Origin: JAZLIT01 sp045617525
Lineage (GTDB): Bacteria > Bacillota > Bacilli > Bacillales_A > Planococcaceae
Direction of reading: 5' to 3'
Length of the DNA stretch: 16,076 bases
Assembly: GCA_045617525.1 (NCBI GenBank)
Contig: JAZLIT010000127.1
Span: 1-16,076, forward strand
The notes under the pieces are model-generated. The model ran no database searches, was not told where the DNA came from, and saw only the letters and a program-made list of their open reading frames with translations. Positions 7,445 to 15,663 of the stretch are shown here, one piece after another; the first letter of the stretch is position 1, and each line of letters starts with the position of its first letter. Position numbers and translations under genes: made by a program.

Positions 7445-8806
7445 ATGAATACAGTGAACCCGATTGAAATAGTTAATAAAAGTAATTTAAAAAGTTTTCA
7501 TTACGTTCTTATTCTTTGTTTGTTTTTTATCATGATGTTCGATGGGTATGATGTTGTCATTTATGGTGCAACAATTCCGTTGTTAAAAGCAGAATGGGGA
7601 ATTACTACTATCGTGGCAGGTTCTATAAGCAGTTATACTACGATTGGTACAGCTGTTGGTGCTATAGTTTTTGGGCTCTATGCAGATCGTTTTGGAAAAA
7701 AGCGCATCATTATTTTTACAATATTTTTATTTAGTTTCTTTACATTTTTATCTGGATTTGCAACGTCACCTGTATTTTTTATTATTTGTCGTATTATTGC
7801 GGGACTAGGATTTGGTGGAGTAATGCCAAATGTCGCTTCATTAATTTCTGAATACGCACCGGCAAAACATCGTGCTGCCATTATTTCATTCATTTTTTGC
7901 GGTTATTCCGTTGGTGCGATGACTGCATCATTTAGTGGACAATTATTACTCGAAAGATTCGGTTGGCAACCAGTTTACTGGATTGGTGGATTACCAATTC
8001 TTTTGTTACCACTAATTGTACGCATCCTTCCAGTGTCGTTTAACTCCTTAATAAAACAAAAGGATACAGAAGGACTTGTTATCGTCCTTCGAAGAATAGA
8101 GCCAAAGCTTTCAAAAGATGTTCAGTTTACATATGTTGAGCAGGAACAATTACAAAAATCATCGGTTCGTGACCTGTTTAAAAACAAACTGGGTTTAAGT
8201 ACGATGATGTTTTGGCTCTCTTGCTTCTGTACATTTATACTGATGTATTCTTTAAATACATGGCTTCCAACATTAATGATGAATGCAGGATATGATCTAA
8301 AATCAAGTCTTACATTTGTTGCCGTGTTACAGATAGGTGCGATTCTTGGAACCTTGGTGTTCGGCAATATTATTCAATTACTTGGTTTTAAACGTGTTCT
8401 GATTCCCCTTTATTTAGTAGGGGCTGCATCATTGGTGCTAATTGGATACTCTCAAAATATTTATATCGCATATGGGCTAATTGCACTTATTGGAGCTGCT
8501 TCAGTTGGTTTACAAAACATATCGAATGCATACGTAGCGGAATATTATTCAGTCGATGTTCGAGCAACGGCACTTGGTAGTACAATGGCATTTGGACGTA
8601 TTGGTTCTATTGTGGCTCCAACTTATATGGGAATCTTATTGACTTTTAATCTTCAACCACAGTTTAACTTTTTTGCAATTGGTATTGCGGCAATTTTTGG
8701 CGCAATCGCAATGGCCTTTATTCGTGAAGACCGTGCAGACTACGCAGTAGAGAAACAAGTAACTTCTAAAAAAGTAACAATTTTAAAATCTACTATGAGT
8801 AATTAA
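7445..8806 (+). CDS. MFS transporter, aromatic acid:H+ symporter (AAHS)-like
   Basis: A 453-residue, strongly hydrophobic protein with about 12 membrane segments and a central cytoplasmic loop around residues 195-240. GGAGAG (7433-7438) precedes the ATG. The DGYD motif in TM1 (residues 33-36) is characteristic of the AAHS/PcaK-type group, and the MFS motif A appears as GLYADRFGKK (77-86). Close relatives import aromatic or other small organic acids together with protons. It is the last gene of the LysR-methyltransferase-transporter module and is followed by a clear terminator. The substrate cannot be told from sequence. Confidence 0.85.
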   Translation: MNTVNPIEIVNKSNLKSFHYVLILCLFFIMMFDGYDVVIYGATIPLLKAEWGITTIVAGSISSYTTIGTAVGAIVFGLYADRFGKKRIIIFTIFLFSFFTFLSGFATSPVFFIICRIIAGLGFGGVMPNVASLISEYAPAKHRAAIISFIFCGYSVGAMTASFSGQLLLERFGWQPVYWIGGLPILLLPLIVRILPVSFNSLIKQKDTEGLVIVLRRIEPKLSKDVQFTYVEQEQLQKSSVRDLFKNKLGLSTMMFWLSCFCTFILMYSLNTWLPTLMMNAGYDLKSSLTFVAVLQIGAILGTLVFGNIIQLLGFKRVLIPLYLVGAASLVLIGYSQNIYIAYGLIALIGAASVGLQNISNAYVAEYYSVDVRATALGSTMAFGRIGSIVAPTYMGILLTFNLQPQFNFFAIGIAAIFGAIAMAFIREDRADYAVEKQVTSKKVTILKSTMSN

Positions 8807-8908
8807 TATTTTAATCGGATTGTACTTTAGCTAGATAGTAATCTAACTTGCTTAAAGTTAAACAAGCACCCTTATTGCAAAAAAATCAGTGCATATAGAT
8901 CTTTTGAG

Positions 8909-8947
8909 AAGAGCTTGGGACAATTTACTTGTCCTAAGCTCTTTTTT
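8909..8947 (+). terminator. Rho-independent terminator after MFS gene
   Basis: A 15-bp stem (8909-8923 with 8929-8943, one G/T pair) closes a TTTAC loop. The right arm runs into a T-rich tail (8942-8947). It separates the metabolic module from the manganese operon. Confidence 0.9.
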
Positions 8948-8987
8948 ACATTGCATCAAATAAATTTGAGAAATTTTAAGAAAGTAG

Positions 8988-9016
8988 TTGCAATATTCGT
9001 TCTTTCACCATATATT
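8988..9016 (+). promoter_or_regulatory. mntABCD promoter
   Basis: TTGCAA (8988-8993), a 17-bp spacer and TATATT (9011-9016) form a good vegetative sigma-A promoter. Transcription should start near 9023, inside the MntR-like box, which gives a simple mechanism for repression. The leader would be about 75 nt. Confidence 0.7.
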
Positions 9017-9030
9017 TTCCTAAGGGAAAC
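9015..9030. promoter_or_regulatory. MntR-like operator
   Basis: TTTTCCTAAGGGAAAC is an imperfect palindrome close to the Bacillus MntR consensus (TTTGCCTTAAGGAAAC, from memory). It overlaps the -10 box and predicted start of the mnt operon. MntR bound to Mn(II) would block transcription when manganese is sufficient. Confidence 0.7.
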
Positions 9031-9035
9031 TTTTA

Positions 9036-9066
9036 TTCGTTAGTGAAATTTAGTTTCTATAACGAA
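9036..9066. repeat. 31-bp dyad in the mntA leader
   Basis: TTCGTTA (9036-9042) is matched by TAACGAA (9060-9066), and GAAA (9045-9048) by TTTC (9054-9057), around a TTTAG centre. Only two arm positions fail to match. It lies downstream of the predicted start, so it could be a second operator or an mRNA hairpin. It does not match the MntR, Fur, PerR or Zur boxes I know. Confidence 0.5.
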
Positions 9067-9097
9067 AGAAGGTTAAAAACGAAAAGGGGATTGGTTG

Positions 9098-10018
9098 ATG
9101 AAGAAATGGTTAAGTATCGTTGCACTAAGTTTAATGTTAGCAGCCTGTAGTGAAAATGGTTCAAATAATGAAGATGCGGACAAAGAAGGAAATGTTGTCG
9201 CAACAACAGGTCAAATCGCAGACGCAGTGAAAGTCATTAGTGGAGGTAAATTAACAATTACGACACTAATGGGGCCAGGTGTGGACCCGCACCTTTACAA
9301 AGCAACACAAGGGGATATGACAAAATTAGATAATGCAGAAGTTATTTTATATAACGGACTTCATTTAGAAGGTCAGTTACAAGATATTTTTGATCAAATG
9401 AGTAAGGATAAAACAGTGTTTGCAGCTGCAGAAGTTTTAAAAGAGGGCCAGTTATTAGCAGACGCTGAGAATGATTCATTGAACGACCCACATGTATGGT
9501 TCGATATCATGCTTTGGAAAGAAGTAGTAGACGGTATTGGTGATACATTGGTAAAAGAATACCCTGAACACAAAGAGGAATTTGAAAAAAATGAAAAAGA
9601 GTATTTAGCAAAGTTAGATGAATTAGCTACATTTGCAAAGGAACGTGTAGCAGAGATTCCGGCGGAGCAACGTATTTTAGTAACGGCACATGATGCGTTT
9701 AACTATTTTGGTGACAGCTTAGGTTTCGCGGTAAGTGGCTTACAAGGCTTAAGTACAGAAGCTGAGTATGGCGTTAAAGACGTTGAAAACATGGTTAACT
9801 ATTTAGTAGATAAGAATATTAATGCGATTTTTGTTGAATCAAGTGTATCCGATAAAGCGTTAAAAGCTGTTATTGAAGGTGCGAAAGAAAAGGGTCAAAA
9901 GGTTGTCATTGGTGGCGAGTTATTCTCTGATGCAATGGGTGCAGAAGGGACAGAAGAAGGCACGTACATTGGGATGTATAAACACAACATCAATACGATT
10001 GTCAATTCATTAAAGTAG
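9098..10018 (+). CDS. mntA: Manganese ABC transporter, substrate-binding lipoprotein MntA
   Basis: A 306-residue extracytoplasmic lipoprotein of the cluster A-I (PsaA/TroA/MntA) family. ATG 9098 follows AAAAGGGG by 8 nt; the preceding in-frame TTG (9095) is less likely. The signal peptide ends in the lipobox LAAC, so C17 would be lipidated. The four expected metal ligands are visible: H65 (DPHLYK), H132 (DPHVWFD), E247 (FVESSVS) and D278 (FSDAMG). The H/H/E/D set and the absence of a His-rich acidic loop favour manganese (or iron) over zinc. It heads a four-gene operon, and its stop codon overlaps the ribosome binding site of mntB. Confidence 0.88.
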   Translation: MKKWLSIVALSLMLAACSENGSNNEDADKEGNVVATTGQIADAVKVISGGKLTITTLMGPGVDPHLYKATQGDMTKLDNAEVILYNGLHLEGQLQDIFDQMSKDKTVFAAAEVLKEGQLLADAENDSLNDPHVWFDIMLWKEVVDGIGDTLVKEYPEHKEEFEKNEKEYLAKLDELATFAKERVAEIPAEQRILVTAHDAFNYFGDSLGFAVSGLQGLSTEAEYGVKDVENMVNYLVDKNINAIFVESSVSDKALKAVIEGAKEKGQKVVIGGELFSDAMGAEGTEEGTYIGMYKHNINTIVNSLK

Positions 10019-10027
10019 GTGGAAAGT

Positions 10028-10768
10028 ATGGATGCATTATCCGTCGAGCAGTTACAAGTTGCTTATGATAAAAAAAAGGTGTTAAAAAACATAAATGTTG
10101 AAGTGCCAGCGGGTCATTTAACAGCGATTATTGGACCGAATGGCGCCGGTAAATCAACATTCCTGAAAGCAATCTTAAATCAACTCCAAAATAAACAGGG
10201 CGCTGTAAAAATATTAGGAAAACCATATAAGTCAAAAGAAGGTATTGTAGGTTATGTCCCTCAACGTAATGCGGTTGATTGGGATTTTCCAACGACGGCA
10301 CTTGATGTTGTACTGATGGGTAGATACGGTCATCGTAGTTTATTTAAATGGATGAAGAAAGAAGATCACCAAAAAGCTTTAGCTGCTTTAACGAGCGTCA
10401 ATATGCAGGATTTTTCCAATCGCTCAATCGGTCAATTATCGGGTGGTCAACAGCAGCGGGTCTTTCTAGCAAGAGCGCTAGCCCAAGATGCACAAGTTTA
10501 TTTTTTAGACGAACCATTTGCAGGGGTAGATGTCGCAACGGAGAAAATGATTATTGATATTTTAAAAGGTCTTCGCGATGAGGGTAAAAGTATATTTGTT
10601 GTCCATCATGATTTACAGACGGTTGAAGATTATTTTGATTATGCTGTGTTACTCAATGAAACCATTCTGGCAGCGGGCCCTATAAAAAAGAGTTTTACTG
10701 CCGAGAATCTTCAAAAAACATATGGTGGGCGTCTCGTTTTATTTGATAAAGAAGGCGAACTTGTATGA
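10028..10768 (+). CDS. mntB: Manganese ABC transporter, ATP-binding protein MntB
   Basis: A 246-residue ABC ATPase of usual length. ATG 10028 is preceded by AGGTGG (10017-10022), which overlaps the mntA stop; the GTG at 10019 would be inside that site. Walker A is GPNGAGKST (36-44), the Q-loop VPQR (Q79), the signature LSGGQQQR (138-145), Walker B VYFLDEP (157-163) and the H-loop VVHHDL (H194). The WDFPTT segment after the Q-loop is common in Mn/Zn-type importers. It powers metal uptake through MntC and MntD at the inner face of the membrane. The gene overlaps mntC by 4 bp (ATGA). Confidence 0.9.
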   Translation: MDALSVEQLQVAYDKKKVLKNINVEVPAGHLTAIIGPNGAGKSTFLKAILNQLQNKQGAVKILGKPYKSKEGIVGYVPQRNAVDWDFPTTALDVVLMGRYGHRSLFKWMKKEDHQKALAALTSVNMQDFSNRSIGQLSGGQQQRVFLARALAQDAQVYFLDEPFAGVDVATEKMIIDILKGLRDEGKSIFVVHHDLQTVEDYFDYAVLLNETILAAGPIKKSFTAENLQKTYGGRLVLFDKEGELV

Positions 10769-11643
10769 TTAGTGGTAATTTACTTTGGATTTTAGTGGGT
10801 ACAATGCTACTTGGTCTTGCAGCTGGTATTATCGGGACCTTTTCTTTTTTACAAAAACAAAGCTTAATCGGGGATGCAGCTGCACATGCTGCATTACCTG
10901 GTGTGGCCCTTGCATTTTTAGTAACCGGAGAAAAGGATTTACCGATTCTTATGTTAGGGGCAGTCGTTACATCGACATTAGCGGTTTATAGCATTCAAGG
11001 GATTGTAAATTTCTCCAAGCTAAAAGCGGATGCAGCGATTGGCCTAGTGTTATCTGTTTTCTTTGGCATTGGGATTGTCTTTTTAACGATTGTGAACCGC
11101 CAACCAGGGGGCAATCAAAGTGGGTTAAGTGACTTTATATTTGGCAAAGCAGCAGCTATGACAAAAAGTGATTTATATTGGTTATTTATTTGTGCAGGGT
11201 TAATCTTAGTTGTCAGTGTGTTACTACAAAAACAATGGAAGTTAATGATTTTTGATCCTGTTTACGCAAAAAGTATCGGGCTACCAATTTCATTTTTGAA
11301 AATCATTTTAACAGCACTCATTGTTTTGACGATTGTAACAGGTATCCAAGCGGTCGGTGTTATCCTGATGTCAGCCCTTTTGATAATTCCGGCAGCAACT
11401 GCAAAGCTGTGGACAAAAACTGTGGCGACAATGCTCATTTTCAGTGGCACATTGGGAGGATTCTCAGGTGTTGTAGGAACCTATATTAGTTCTTTAAAAA
11501 CAGGTTTATCCACCGGTCCAATCATTGTATTAGTATCAGCTGTTGTCTTTCTTGTGTCTTATTTTATTAGTCCAAATTCAGGTTTATTAAGTAAGCTATT
11601 GCAGAAGAGACGCTTACAAAGTGAGGTGACACAGCGTGATTGA
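10765..11643 (+). CDS. mntC: Manganese ABC transporter permease MntC
   Basis: A 292-residue ABC-3 family permease with about eight or nine hydrophobic segments. The family pattern GDAAAHAALPGVALAF follows the first membrane helix, and the conserved late segment AVGVILMSALLIIPAATA is present. The ATG overlaps the mntB stop, and its end overlaps mntD by 8 bp, so translational coupling is likely on both sides. It pairs with MntD to form the membrane channel. The C-terminal tail is basic (QKRRLQSEVTQRD). Confidence 0.87.
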   Translation: MISGNLLWILVGTMLLGLAAGIIGTFSFLQKQSLIGDAAAHAALPGVALAFLVTGEKDLPILMLGAVVTSTLAVYSIQGIVNFSKLKADAAIGLVLSVFFGIGIVFLTIVNRQPGGNQSGLSDFIFGKAAAMTKSDLYWLFICAGLILVVSVLLQKQWKLMIFDPVYAKSIGLPISFLKIILTALIVLTIVTGIQAVGVILMSALLIIPAATAKLWTKTVATMLIFSGTLGGFSGVVGTYISSLKTGLSTGPIIVLVSAVVFLVSYFISPNSGLLSKLLQKRRLQSEVTQRD

Positions 11644-12499
11644 ATTTTGGGTGATTATAACAGGTGTATTAGTAGGCATTACATGTAGTATTGCAGGTGT
11701 ATTTTTAGTGTTACGCAAAATGTCAATGATTGCAGATGCCATTAGCCATACTGTGTTATTTGGGATTGTCATCTCGTTTATAGTTACGCAAACATTAACT
11801 GGTGTCTCTATGTTTATAGGAGCAGCTTTGGCGGGTTTATTGACGGCTTTCTTAGTCCAGTATTTACGTTCAAATGGGATTCAAGAGGACGCGGCAATCG
11901 GGATTATTTTCACAACACTTTTTGCGATTAGTGTTTTATTGATTACGATTTTTGCGGGGGATGTCCATTTAGATGTGGAGCATGTACTAATGGGGGAAAT
12001 TGCATTTATTCCATGGGATAAGTTGACGTTATTTGGTCTTGAGATGCCAAAAGCGGTTTGGATGCTTGGGAGCGCGTTACTGCTCAATGTGGTGATTTTA
12101 ACAGCATTTTTTAAAGAGTTTAAACTATCGACCTTTGATCCAGTTTATGCAGCATCCATTGGTATTCCGGTAATCTTCATGCATTACTTGTTTATGCTAA
12201 TGATTTCCCTTACAACTGTATCTGCATTCGACAGTGTCGGTGCGATTTTAGTAATTGCTATGTTAATTGGTCCAGCTGCAACGGCTTATTTAATTAGTCG
12301 TTCGCTAAGGGAAATGTTTGGCTTTGCCATTAGCTTCGGTGTAGTGGCCGCTATCGGTGGTTATTTTTTGGCGAAATGGTTTGACACCTCGATTGCAGGC
12401 ATGATGGCAGTCATGGTCGGCATACTATTTGTCATTGTCCTTGTAGTACAAATTATTGTTCGGAAACTGGCAAAGAATCTCTTACAATCAAATACATGA
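11636..12499 (+). CDS. mntD: Manganese ABC transporter permease MntD
   Basis: A 287-residue second ABC-3 permease, homologous in layout to MntC: SMIADAISHTVLFGIVISF near the N terminus and AVGAILVIAMLIGPAATAYL-like signature (here SVGAILVIAMLIGPAATAY) in the C-terminal half. GTG is the start, with AGGTG (11624-11628) about 7 nt upstream and the gene beginning inside the 3' end of mntC. Two different permease genes are the usual arrangement in Bacillus mntABCD. A hairpin follows 42 bp after the stop. Confidence 0.87.
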   Translation: MIEFWVIITGVLVGITCSIAGVFLVLRKMSMIADAISHTVLFGIVISFIVTQTLTGVSMFIGAALAGLLTAFLVQYLRSNGIQEDAAIGIIFTTLFAISVLLITIFAGDVHLDVEHVLMGEIAFIPWDKLTLFGLEMPKAVWMLGSALLLNVVILTAFFKEFKLSTFDPVYAASIGIPVIFMHYLFMLMISLTTVSAFDSVGAILVIAMLIGPAATAYLISRSLREMFGFAISFGVVAAIGGYFLAKWFDTSIAGMMAVMVGILFVIVLVVQIIVRKLAKNLLQSNT

Positions 12500-12540
12500 A
12501 GTTTTTTAGAAAATCCATATTTGGTATCTTACTTTACCCG

Positions 12541-12566
12541 AGGCCCCCCATTTTCGGGGGTCTTTA
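12541..12566 (+). terminator. Terminator of mntABCD
   Basis: AGGCCCCC (12541-12548) pairs with GGGGGTCT (12556-12563), with one G/T pair and a CATTTTC loop. The GC-rich stem stands out in AT-rich surroundings; the T-run after it is short. Confidence 0.75.
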
Positions 12567-12672
12567 GTAGGTATAGTTAGATATATGTAATTATTTGTTA
12601 ATTTCAATCATAATCTTAATTATATGGGCATGTATAGCTTTAAAAAGTGTCGATTAATTAGGAGGAGTGTAG

Positions 12673-14910
12673 ATGGATAATCTAAAGAAAATAGGTATTG
12701 TAGTAACTACAGTAGCATTATCTATTGTAATGGCATCATCTGTTGGGCATGCTACATCAGTGGTGAATGAGCAACCTGGGAAAATTCAAATTCAAGTTGC
12801 TTCAACAGAGACAGAAGTTACAAAAGAACAGTTAATCAAGAAATTTAAAGAATTGTTCCCTAAACAGTTTGATTTTCTAACGACGAAAGATTTTAGTATG
12901 AGTAGTGGTCATCAATATTTTGATGATGAAACGATTCGCTATAATTTAACTTTTAATAAAGTCGTTAATCGTAAGCCAATCTATGGAAGTATAGGATTTG
13001 TTGGAAAAGATTTAGAAATTGAGAACTTCTATTATCAACCATCCGACGTAACAGGTTCTTTATTTCCAGCAAAAACTTCAAAAGAAAAAGCAGAGAAACT
13101 AGCAGTAGACTTCGTAAACAAAACCCTTAATGGACAAGCTTATCAACTACAAAAAAACTCCTTCGATTATTATTTCTCAAACAGACTACTAACAGAGCCT
13201 ATACAATATCCATTTACTTTCATTCACACAAAAGATGATGTACCGGTATCCGATCAGCGAATTGATGTAACTGTTCTTGGAAACGGTGAAGTCATAAGCT
13301 TTTATAGAAGTGTTGCAAGTAATGAGGGGATAACTTTTGATGATGCCAAAAAAGTAAAAGATAAAAATGCGGTTTTGGAGCAGGTAAAGGAAAACCTTTC
13401 TGTAACTTTACAATATCAGATTAACTATGATTACCAAACGGGTAGTGAGAAAAATGTAAAACTTATTTATGTACCTTCTACAAAATTACGTGGAGTTCAT
13501 GCTCTTACAGGGAAGTGGCAAACTGCGAATGGGTTTTCAGAGCAATTACCCGTAGATTTAAAAATTGAGCGTCTTGCAACTAGCCCACTACCAGTTAAAC
13601 AAGATAAAATTTCAAAAGAAGATGCAAAGAAGATTGCAGAAAAAGTACTTAAAATTGACTCTGACAAGGTGAAGTTAATCATTAATAGTGTTGAGGAAAT
13701 GGATAACCAAGACGGTAAGCCCGTCTTATACGTCCAATATATGTATGAGTTCAAAAATGGAGGACATGGGGCAAGTCTTGAAATAAATCAAAATACAGGT
13801 GAAATCATACAGTACTACGATATAAGAAATGAAGTCCTAGCCCAAGTTGGACAAGAATCCACGAATGGCAAAGTCATTACACAAAAAGAGGCACTCGCTA
13901 ATGCTATCAAGTATGTAAAAGAATCAGTACCTTCATACTTACACAATTATGCACAACCGATAGAAGAACCTCATTTTTACGAAGAACAAGGGTCTTATTA
14001 TTTCTCATTCCCTAGAATCGTGAACAATATTATAGTTTCTGGCGACCAGATAGGTGTTGGAATCGGGTCAGATGGTTCTTTGCAAAGTTTGAATGTCAAT
14101 TATCAAACGATAGAAGAATGGCCATCCACTGACAAAGTAATTTCTAAAGAAGAAGCGAAAAAAATGTTATTAGATGCATTAAGTGTAAAACTTCAATATG
14201 AGAAGCAAGGCAATAATGTAAAACAAAAGCATTATAATATTGTTTATGTTCCAACATTTAATAATGATTCTTTAAGTTTATTAGATGCAAATACCGGGAA
14301 ATGGACACATTTATATGGGAATAATGCAGATTTACCTGTTGTTACTCACCCAACTGCAGAAGCGGAGCTAAACTATCTAATTCAAGCAAAGATTTTAGAT
14401 ATTGCAGACAGTAATACATTTAACGCTAATTCCTCCATTTCGAAAGGCGAGGCAATTAAAATAATTATGAAGTCACTAACTTATATTTATGCAGATTATT
14501 ACCAAGGTGGAGAAAATATATATCAAACTTTTGAGAACATAAGTCCAGACCATCCTTACTATCAAGTAATTGAGCGGGCGGTTACAATGGGTATCATAAA
14601 AACAGATGCTACTAACTTTGATGTAGATTCTAAGGTAACGCGTGAAGAGTTAGCAGTCTGGTATATACGTGTGTTAGGCCTGGAGCAAGCGGCTAAAAAT
14701 AGCAATATTTATAAGATTGACTTTACAGATTCGAATAAAGTGAAAGCAGAAAATACAGGATATGTAGCATTGGCAAGTACATTAGAATTATTTACGATTA
14801 ATAATAACGAATTTTCTCCAAATCAAGAAGTAACTTTTGCAGAGTTGGCCGTATCAACAATTCGTCTTGCTCATTTAATAGCTGAGAATGGAAGAAGCTT
14901 AAATTACTAA
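12673..14910 (+). CDS. Secreted YcdB/YcdC-repeat protein with C-terminal SLH repeats
   Basis: A 745-residue protein with AGGAGG (12660-12665) 7 nt before the ATG. Residues 1-28 form a Sec signal peptide (basic start, hydrophobic core, HA-T cleavage region). The body (about 35-555) contains several YcdB/YcdC-type units, recognisable by recurring helices: SKEKAEKLAVDFV, SKEDAKKIAEKVLKI, TQKEALANAIKYVKE and SKEEAKKMLLDAL, each followed by beta-rich segments. Residues about 565-735 resemble three SLH repeats; only the middle one keeps a TREE core, the others reading SKGE and TFAE. The protein should be exported and held on pyruvylated wall polymer. Its biochemical role is unknown. The gene stands alone between two terminators. 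Confidence 0.82.
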   Translation: MDNLKKIGIVVTTVALSIVMASSVGHATSVVNEQPGKIQIQVASTETEVTKEQLIKKFKELFPKQFDFLTTKDFSMSSGHQYFDDETIRYNLTFNKVVNRKPIYGSIGFVGKDLEIENFYYQPSDVTGSLFPAKTSKEKAEKLAVDFVNKTLNGQAYQLQKNSFDYYFSNRLLTEPIQYPFTFIHTKDDVPVSDQRIDVTVLGNGEVISFYRSVASNEGITFDDAKKVKDKNAVLEQVKENLSVTLQYQINYDYQTGSEKNVKLIYVPSTKLRGVHALTGKWQTANGFSEQLPVDLKIERLATSPLPVKQDKISKEDAKKIAEKVLKIDSDKVKLIINSVEEMDNQDGKPVLYVQYMYEFKNGGHGASLEINQNTGEIIQYYDIRNEVLAQVGQESTNGKVITQKEALANAIKYVKESVPSYLHNYAQPIEEPHFYEEQGSYYFSFPRIVNNIIVSGDQIGVGIGSDGSLQSLNVNYQTIEEWPSTDKVISKEEAKKMLLDALSVKLQYEKQGNNVKQKHYNIVYVPTFNNDSLSLLDANTGKWTHLYGNNADLPVVTHPTAEAELNYLIQAKILDIADSNTFNANSSISKGEAIKIIMKSLTYIYADYYQGGENIYQTFENISPDHPYYQVIERAVTMGIIKTDATNFDVDSKVTREELAVWYIRVLGLEQAAKNSNIYKIDFTDSNKVKAENTGYVALASTLELFTINNNEFSPNQEVTFAELAVSTIRLAHLIAENGRSLNY

Positions 14911-14992
14911 TAACAAGCGCCCTTTACTACATGAAAGACGGTAAAGGAGAAGAGGTTATGCTTTGCAGTAGGAAGTAAATTGTGGAACATAG

Positions 14993-15048
14993 AAATGGCT
15001 ACTCGTCTCCAATCTGAAAGAAAGATTGCAACGGGTTGCCATTTTTTT
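14993..15048 (+). terminator. Rho-independent terminator after the YcdB/SLH gene
   Basis: Left arm 14993-15015 and right arm 15023-15044 form an imperfect stem of about 20 bp (AAATGGC with GCCATTT outermost, CAATCT with AGATTG near the loop). Seven T follow at 15042-15048. It ends the plus-strand gene about 80 bp after its stop. Confidence 0.8.
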
Positions 15049-15083
15049 ATATGTCGTAAGATAGCTAGCAATTTTTACACAGT

Positions 15084-15124
15084 AAATAGTGAACCTGTTA
15101 AAAAAATTAACAGGTTCACTATTT
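15084..15124. terminator. Perfect 18-bp inverted repeat, probable bidirectional terminator
   Basis: The arms 15084-15101 and 15107-15124 (AAATAGTGAACCTG... and its exact complement) are separated by five A. It lies between convergent genes. T-runs outside the stem are poor in both directions, so its efficiency as a terminator is unclear. Confidence 0.55.
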
Positions 15125-15294
15125 GAGTTTTGAAATAAGCCGTTGGAATAAATCTTGTTATACCCCACAAGTATATGATCTTGAATATACAGCATAGGTT
15201 GAAGGTTATGTTCTAGAAGATAATTTACTTTCATTTTTCATGTAGCGTTATCTCTGTACCAGAACCGCAATGTCAACCAGAAGTCTTATTGTAT

Positions 15295-15636
15295 TTATTT
15301 AATGTGTAATTCTACTAAAGAGGGGTTTTTACTGTTTTTTGATACCTTAACACCTGAGCTGCCCATTTTTTGAGTAATCTCAAAAGTAACTGGACCGTTT
15401 ACATTAGAAACATCTATTCTATAGACTTTCTCGGTATCAGGCTCCAGTGTATCTATATGTGTGGGTTGGTTATCTACATAAACATTTAATAATTCTTTTG
15501 TTGGTTGATTTTTAATGTATGCATTTATGCTGATTTGACGACTAAGTTGTGGGTTCTTATTTTTAACTCTCACATATAGGTTATCGTTATCTTCCTCCGC
15601 ACTAATAGTACAGCGTGAGACACTTGTGTTTGACAT
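15295..15636 (-). CDS. Small beta-rich protein of unknown function
   Basis: A 113-residue protein with a very strong site, GGAGGAGG, upstream of its ATG. There is no signal peptide or membrane segment. Alternating hydrophobic strands (LYVRVKN, ISINAYI, LLNVYVD, VYRIDV, VTFEITQK, LVELHIK) suggest a beta-sandwich or jelly roll. One cysteine (C9) lies near the N terminus. It starts 27 bp after the stop of the repeat protein, so the two are probably one operon. Such pairs of small beta proteins and low-complexity proteins occur among spore-surface and appendage proteins, but I do not recognise a family and this is only a guess. Confidence 0.65.
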   Translation of the reverse strand: MSNTSVSRCTISAEEDNDNLYVRVKNKNPQLSRQISINAYIKNQPTKELLNVYVDNQPTHIDTLEPDTEKVYRIDVSNVNGPVTFEITQKMGSSGVKVSKNSKNPSLVELHIK

Positions 15637-15663
15637 GTAGCCTCCTCCAATTCTTTTGTTTTC

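Noticed and set aside
9098..12499. Zinc (Znu-type) rather than manganese importer
   Set aside because: No His-rich loop in the binding protein, the H/H/E/D ligand set, and the MntR-like box point to manganese; iron remains a lesser possibility.
14921..14947. CCTTTAC/GTAAAGG hairpin after the YcdB/SLH gene
   Set aside because: Seven-bp stem, 13-nt loop and no T-run; the hairpin at 14993-15048 is a much better terminator.
14956..15234. Minus-strand 92-residue open frame
   Set aside because: It runs through both the terminator at 14993-15048 and the 18-bp inverted repeat and has no ribosome binding site.
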